64,000 nucleotides of DNA from assembly GCF_049445795.1 (NCBI RefSeq), contig NZ_JBMSDT010000011.1, positions 186,001 to 250,000 of the forward strand, written 5' to 3'. A program made the translations under genes and the position numbers. Within the stretch, counting starts at the first letter, position 1; every line of letters begins with the position of its first letter. Positions 62,001 to 64,000 of the stretch are shown in pieces. The notes below the pieces were generated by a model. That model saw only the letters and a program-made list of their open reading frames with translations, did no database searches and was not told where the DNA came from. The DNA is from Larkinella sp049445795. Lineage in GTDB: Bacteria > Bacteroidota > Bacteroidia > Cytophagales > Spirosomataceae.

Positions 62001-62111
62001 CCGAACGTCGATCCGGAATCGACCTACAACAGCGGCAACGCCCAGGGTCTCGAAATGTTTGGAGTACCACCGGCCCGTAGCTATGGTCTGAACCTGATGG
62101 TCCGTTTCTAA
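59022..62111 (+). CDS. SusC/RagA family TonB-linked outer membrane protein, pair 2
   Basis: The 1029-residue protein has a signal peptide (ending VWAQ), a carboxypeptidase-like regulatory domain (about residues 25-105, NVQGKVTDANQGAIPGANVL), a plug with TALGIAKDKKALGYAVTEV and RVIIRGNGSLSGNNQPLYVV, and a barrel ending YGLNLMVRF. It has the same domain layout as SusC 1 but differs throughout the barrel, so the substrates should differ. SusD 2 follows after 18 bp. No enzyme genes are adjacent within the window. Confidence 0.96.
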   Translation: MKECKTRFTLFFALLLLCTSVVWAQQVNVQGKVTDANQGAIPGANVLVKGTNRGTITDSEGRYSISVSKGSVLVIQSLGFVAQNITVGDQTTIDVALVEDDKTLDEVVVTALGIAKDKKALGYAVTEVKGSDFTQAREINLGNALSGKVAGVNATATATGPGGSSRVIIRGNGSLSGNNQPLYVVNGVPIDNTNVNSAGMWGGTDSGDGLNSINPDDIETISVLKGGTAAALYGSRASNGVILITTKTGKGQKGIGVEYNGTYTMDRPLNLTDWQYEYGQGIRQAKPTTQQEAINTGAQSWGARIDGAPYIQFDGVSRPYSAQKDNIKNFYNAGSTFTNTVAVAGGNDAASFRFSASNLDSKSSVPNSGFNRKSFNLSANANLSKKVVFEGVAQYNVETGTNRTFLSDTPKNPNFGVHMIANTVDIRSLDPGYDSRGYEALWNSNVYAQNPYFVINKVKNEDIRNRFLGSFSLRYNITDFLYIRGRVGTDNNMMKYVAIEPTGLAYATQGAMNRRQVQIQETNAEVLVGFNKEYGAFSVNALAGGNRMRRSTEEMSFNGSQFNVPFNYFLDNTINKTPGYGYSGFGINSLFASADLGYQNVLFLTLTGRQDWFSTLAKENNSLFYPSAGLSFVFSDVLPNKGNWLNYGKIRASLAQVGGGYPNPYALNLTYALEGNSYIGGVPLMRINGGTIPNALLQPNTSTTTEFGVEAKLFNNKLGVDLTYYNRVTKNDPVTASTSSASGYGNVLLNVGEVVNKGVEVLLTGTPFKAASGFTWNVAYNMAYNDNKVVKIADGLTRLELDQSRTQSAYVYHFEGQPYGMLAGYKAMTDANGNIVYNTATGIPMRSEFMALGRGVPPLTMGLTNTFSYRNFSMSFLVDAKFGAKLYSATNYFAYSRGLHQETLVGREGGLTVTGVSPTGDAFTRTFAGRDVQDYYSGLTSITDQFIYSSDFAKLRQLTFGYTLPKSFLEKTPIQSVSLSFVARNLLLLYSKVPNVDPESTYNSGNAQGLEMFGVPPARSYGLNLMVRF

Positions 62112-62129
62112 GAACTCACTGAACTTAAC

Positions 62130-63725
62130 ATGACTAGAATAATGGTAAATACACTAAAAAGAAGACGACTCCCGATTCTGGCGGGTATTCTGAGCGCCAG
62201 TCTCGTGTTCTCCTCTTGTGACAACGGTTTTGAGGAGCTGAATACCAACCCCAATGCGCTGACAACCCCGGTTATTCCGAACCTGTTTTCGTACAGCGTG
62301 GTGAAAACCGCCGGAACCGGGTACGAAAACCACCGGGGTAACTTGATCTACGCCGGAGCAATCATCCAGCATTTTGCGGCTCTGAACACCTACTGGTCGG
62401 GGGATAAATACCTGTACAATGGTCCGTACTCGGATGCTTTTTTCGAAACCGCCTATGGCTCGCACGTCAAAGAACTGGAGCAGATCATCTCGCTGACGAA
62501 AGATGATCCGGCGCAATCGAACCTGTACAATGTGGCACGGATTTTCCGGGTATTTGCCTATCACCGGATTACCGACCTGTACGGCGATATCCCCTATTCG
62601 GAAGCAGCCAAAGGCTATCTGAACAATACGTTTTCGCCGAAATACGATCGCCAGTCCGACATTTATGCCGATATGCTGAACGAACTGGATCAGGCGGCTC
62701 CGGCGCTGGATGCCACGAAAACCGGCTACGGTACGGGCGATATCATCTACGGTGGAGACCTGACCAAGTGGAAAAAGTTTGCTTATTCGCTGATGCTGCG
62801 GCTCGGTATGCGCCTGACCAAAGTCGATCCGGCCAAAGCCGAACAATACGTAAAGAAGGCCATCGCCGGGGGTGTGATGCAGAGCAATGACGACATCGCC
62901 AAAGTGAACCACGCGGAAGGCGATGACAACAAACGGAACCTGGACAGCAACACGCTGAAAACGCAGGAATACGACGCGGCCAACCTGAAAGGAAACGCCA
63001 ACAGCAAACTGAGCCAGACGTTTGTTAACTTCCTGAAAAACAACAACGACCCGCGTTTGCCGTTCATCGCCACGCTTTGGGAAGGTAACGCCGACCCCAC
63101 GAAAGAGGCTTCGGCAACCGACCCGGCCAAGCAGAAAGGCTTGCCGAACGGTTACGACGTCACGACCATCCGGACACTGATCCCGACCTGGAACGACCAG
63201 TCGATGGCGACGTATTCGGAAGCCAACCTGAACAAAATCGCCAACAACGCGGCCCCAACGGTTTTCCAGAGCTATGCCGAAGTAGAATACCTGCTGGCCG
63301 AAGCGGCTCTGCGGGGCTGGGGTGATGGGCAGGCGGCTTCTCACTACAACAAAGGCGTGACGGCAGCGATGAAAATGATGTCGCTCTACGGCGGAACGAT
63401 CTCGGATGCAGCCATCACGGCGTATCTGACGGCGAATCCCTACCGGGCAACTGGCACCACGGCACAGCAGATGGAGCAAATCGGAACGCAGTACTGGGCG
63501 GTGAACTTCCTGAATTCGTACGAAGCCTACGCCAACTGGCGCCGGACCGGCTACCCGGTTTTGACACCGACCAACTACCCCGGCAACGAAACCGGCGGAA
63601 CGATTATGCGTCGGTTGCGGTATCCGTCGTCGGAGGCCAGCCGGAACGCGGCTCAGTACAATGCCGCCATTGCGGTTCAGGGCCCCGACCTGTTTACGAC
63701 CCGCGTCTGGTGGGATAAACAATAA
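62130..63725 (+). CDS. SusD-like lipoprotein (SusD-like_2 type), pair 2
   Basis: The 531-residue protein has a lipoprotein signal (FSSC near residue 29; ATG at 62130 or 62142) and the SusD-like_2 start NPNALTTPVIPNLFSYSVVK. The helical repeat AYHRITDLYGDIPYSEA and the C-terminal NSYEAYANWRRTGYPVL are also typical. It should bind the nutrient on the cell surface and hand it to SusC 2. It is the last gene of the pair; a hairpin follows 22 bp after the stop. Confidence 0.95.
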   Translation: MTRIMVNTLKRRRLPILAGILSASLVFSSCDNGFEELNTNPNALTTPVIPNLFSYSVVKTAGTGYENHRGNLIYAGAIIQHFAALNTYWSGDKYLYNGPYSDAFFETAYGSHVKELEQIISLTKDDPAQSNLYNVARIFRVFAYHRITDLYGDIPYSEAAKGYLNNTFSPKYDRQSDIYADMLNELDQAAPALDATKTGYGTGDIIYGGDLTKWKKFAYSLMLRLGMRLTKVDPAKAEQYVKKAIAGGVMQSNDDIAKVNHAEGDDNKRNLDSNTLKTQEYDAANLKGNANSKLSQTFVNFLKNNNDPRLPFIATLWEGNADPTKEASATDPAKQKGLPNGYDVTTIRTLIPTWNDQSMATYSEANLNKIANNAAPTVFQSYAEVEYLLAEAALRGWGDGQAASHYNKGVTAAMKMMSLYGGTISDAAITAYLTANPYRATGTTAQQMEQIGTQYWAVNFLNSYEAYANWRRTGYPVLTPTNYPGNETGGTIMRRLRYPSSEASRNAAQYNAAIAVQGPDLFTTRVWWDKQ

Positions 63726-63747
63726 GCAACTTGTAGAATATTTGTAA

Positions 63748-63794
63748 CTTACGGGTTAATGGGTCACGGCATCGAGGGCTTGTTAACCCGTAAG
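63748..63794 (+). terminator. Terminator after SusD pair 2
   Basis: CTTACGGGTTAA (63748-63759) pairs perfectly with TTAACCCGTAAG (63783-63794), followed by CTTTTT. The hairpin overlaps the region just before the next ATG (63803), so read-through into the next gene would be limited but possible. Confidence 0.75.
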
Positions 63795-63802
63795 CTTTTT
63801 AG

Positions 63803-64000
63803 ATGATCACTTTTATTCTTTCACTGCGATTCGGACGGTTTTTACGGCTACTGGGCTGGGCATTCGGTTGGATTGCCGGAACACAGGCGGTCGCACAATT
63901 TACCCTGCTTTCTCCCGAGCAAACCGGCGTTCGGTTTGTGAACAAACTGGTCGAAACCGAGCAGCATAACGTGCTGGCCTACGAATACTTTTACAACGGC
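63803..64000 (+). CDS. Secreted protein start, probably VCBS/ASPIC-UnbV type, cut by window edge
   Basis: The frame is open from the ATG at 63803 to the window end (66 codons). It starts with a signal peptide (about residues 1-32, ending AVAQF). The mature part begins FTLLSPEQTGVRFVN and continues to LAYEYFYNG, which is the usual start of VCBS/CRTAC1-like proteins that follow SusC/SusD pairs in Bacteroidota. The family call is tentative as only 34 mature residues are seen. Confidence 0.65.
   Translation, partial: MITFILSLRFGRFLRLLGWAFGWIAGTQAVAQFTLLSPEQTGVRFVNKLVETEQHNVLAYEYFYNG

Overview
The window comes from a Bacteroidota chromosome, most likely a Cytophagales/Spirosomataceae-type organism (Spirosoma or Larkinella relative). 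The basis is SusC/SusD-type outer-membrane pairs, a FecI/FecR/STN-receptor signalling cassette, DUF4249 and DUF4290 proteins, LytS/LytTR signalling, TAnnTTTG-type promoter boxes and mostly weak Shine-Dalgarno sites. The genus is inference. I found no tRNA, rRNA, CRISPR array, insertion sequence, phage gene or origin.

Layout. 0-5.3 kb: start of an S9 peptidase (cut by the window edge), a PQQ-dependent dehydrogenase, a membrane acyltransferase and a membrane-anchored AraC regulator, all on the minus strand. 5.5-20 kb: mostly housekeeping genes, including SppA, inorganic pyrophosphatase, a GT2 glycosyltransferase, TrmN6-type methyltransferase, an SGNH lipoprotein, RNase H, gamma-glutamyltransferase, MurA (with Asp in place of the usual catalytic Cys), DUF4290, a MATE exporter and endonuclease III. 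20-28.4 kb: a FAS1 lipoprotein, then sigma factor, FecR, STN-TonB receptor and DUF4249 lipoprotein, facing a LytTR/histidine-kinase pair. 28.5-35.5 kb: patatin, sugar-phosphate isomerase-like, DUF4965 glutaminase-like and FAD sugar/polyol oxidase genes. 35.6-45 kb: two MFS transporters around an Lrp regulator, small unknown proteins, an acetyltransferase, a MerR-TipAS regulator with a probable internal start, an esterase and an S9 peptidase. 45-51.7 kb: RarA, an orphan ECF sigma factor, adenine deaminase, altronate dehydratase and an SDR. 52-64 kb: two SusC/SusD pairs, separated by a c-type-cytochrome/FG-GAP protein on the other strand, then the start of another secreted protein.

The most unusual content is between the genes. 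Several long, nearly perfect inverted repeats lie in intergenic gaps. Three are REP/BIME-like elements whose arms are themselves palindromic; one of these occurs twice, 36 kb apart. Others are hairpins built from short iterated words, a different word at each locus, including a flawless 37-bp stem between uxaA and the SDR and a 30/31-bp A/T-only-looking stem next to murA. No transposase for any of them is in the window. These, together with the internal start in the TipAS gene, are the best leads for something not well described.
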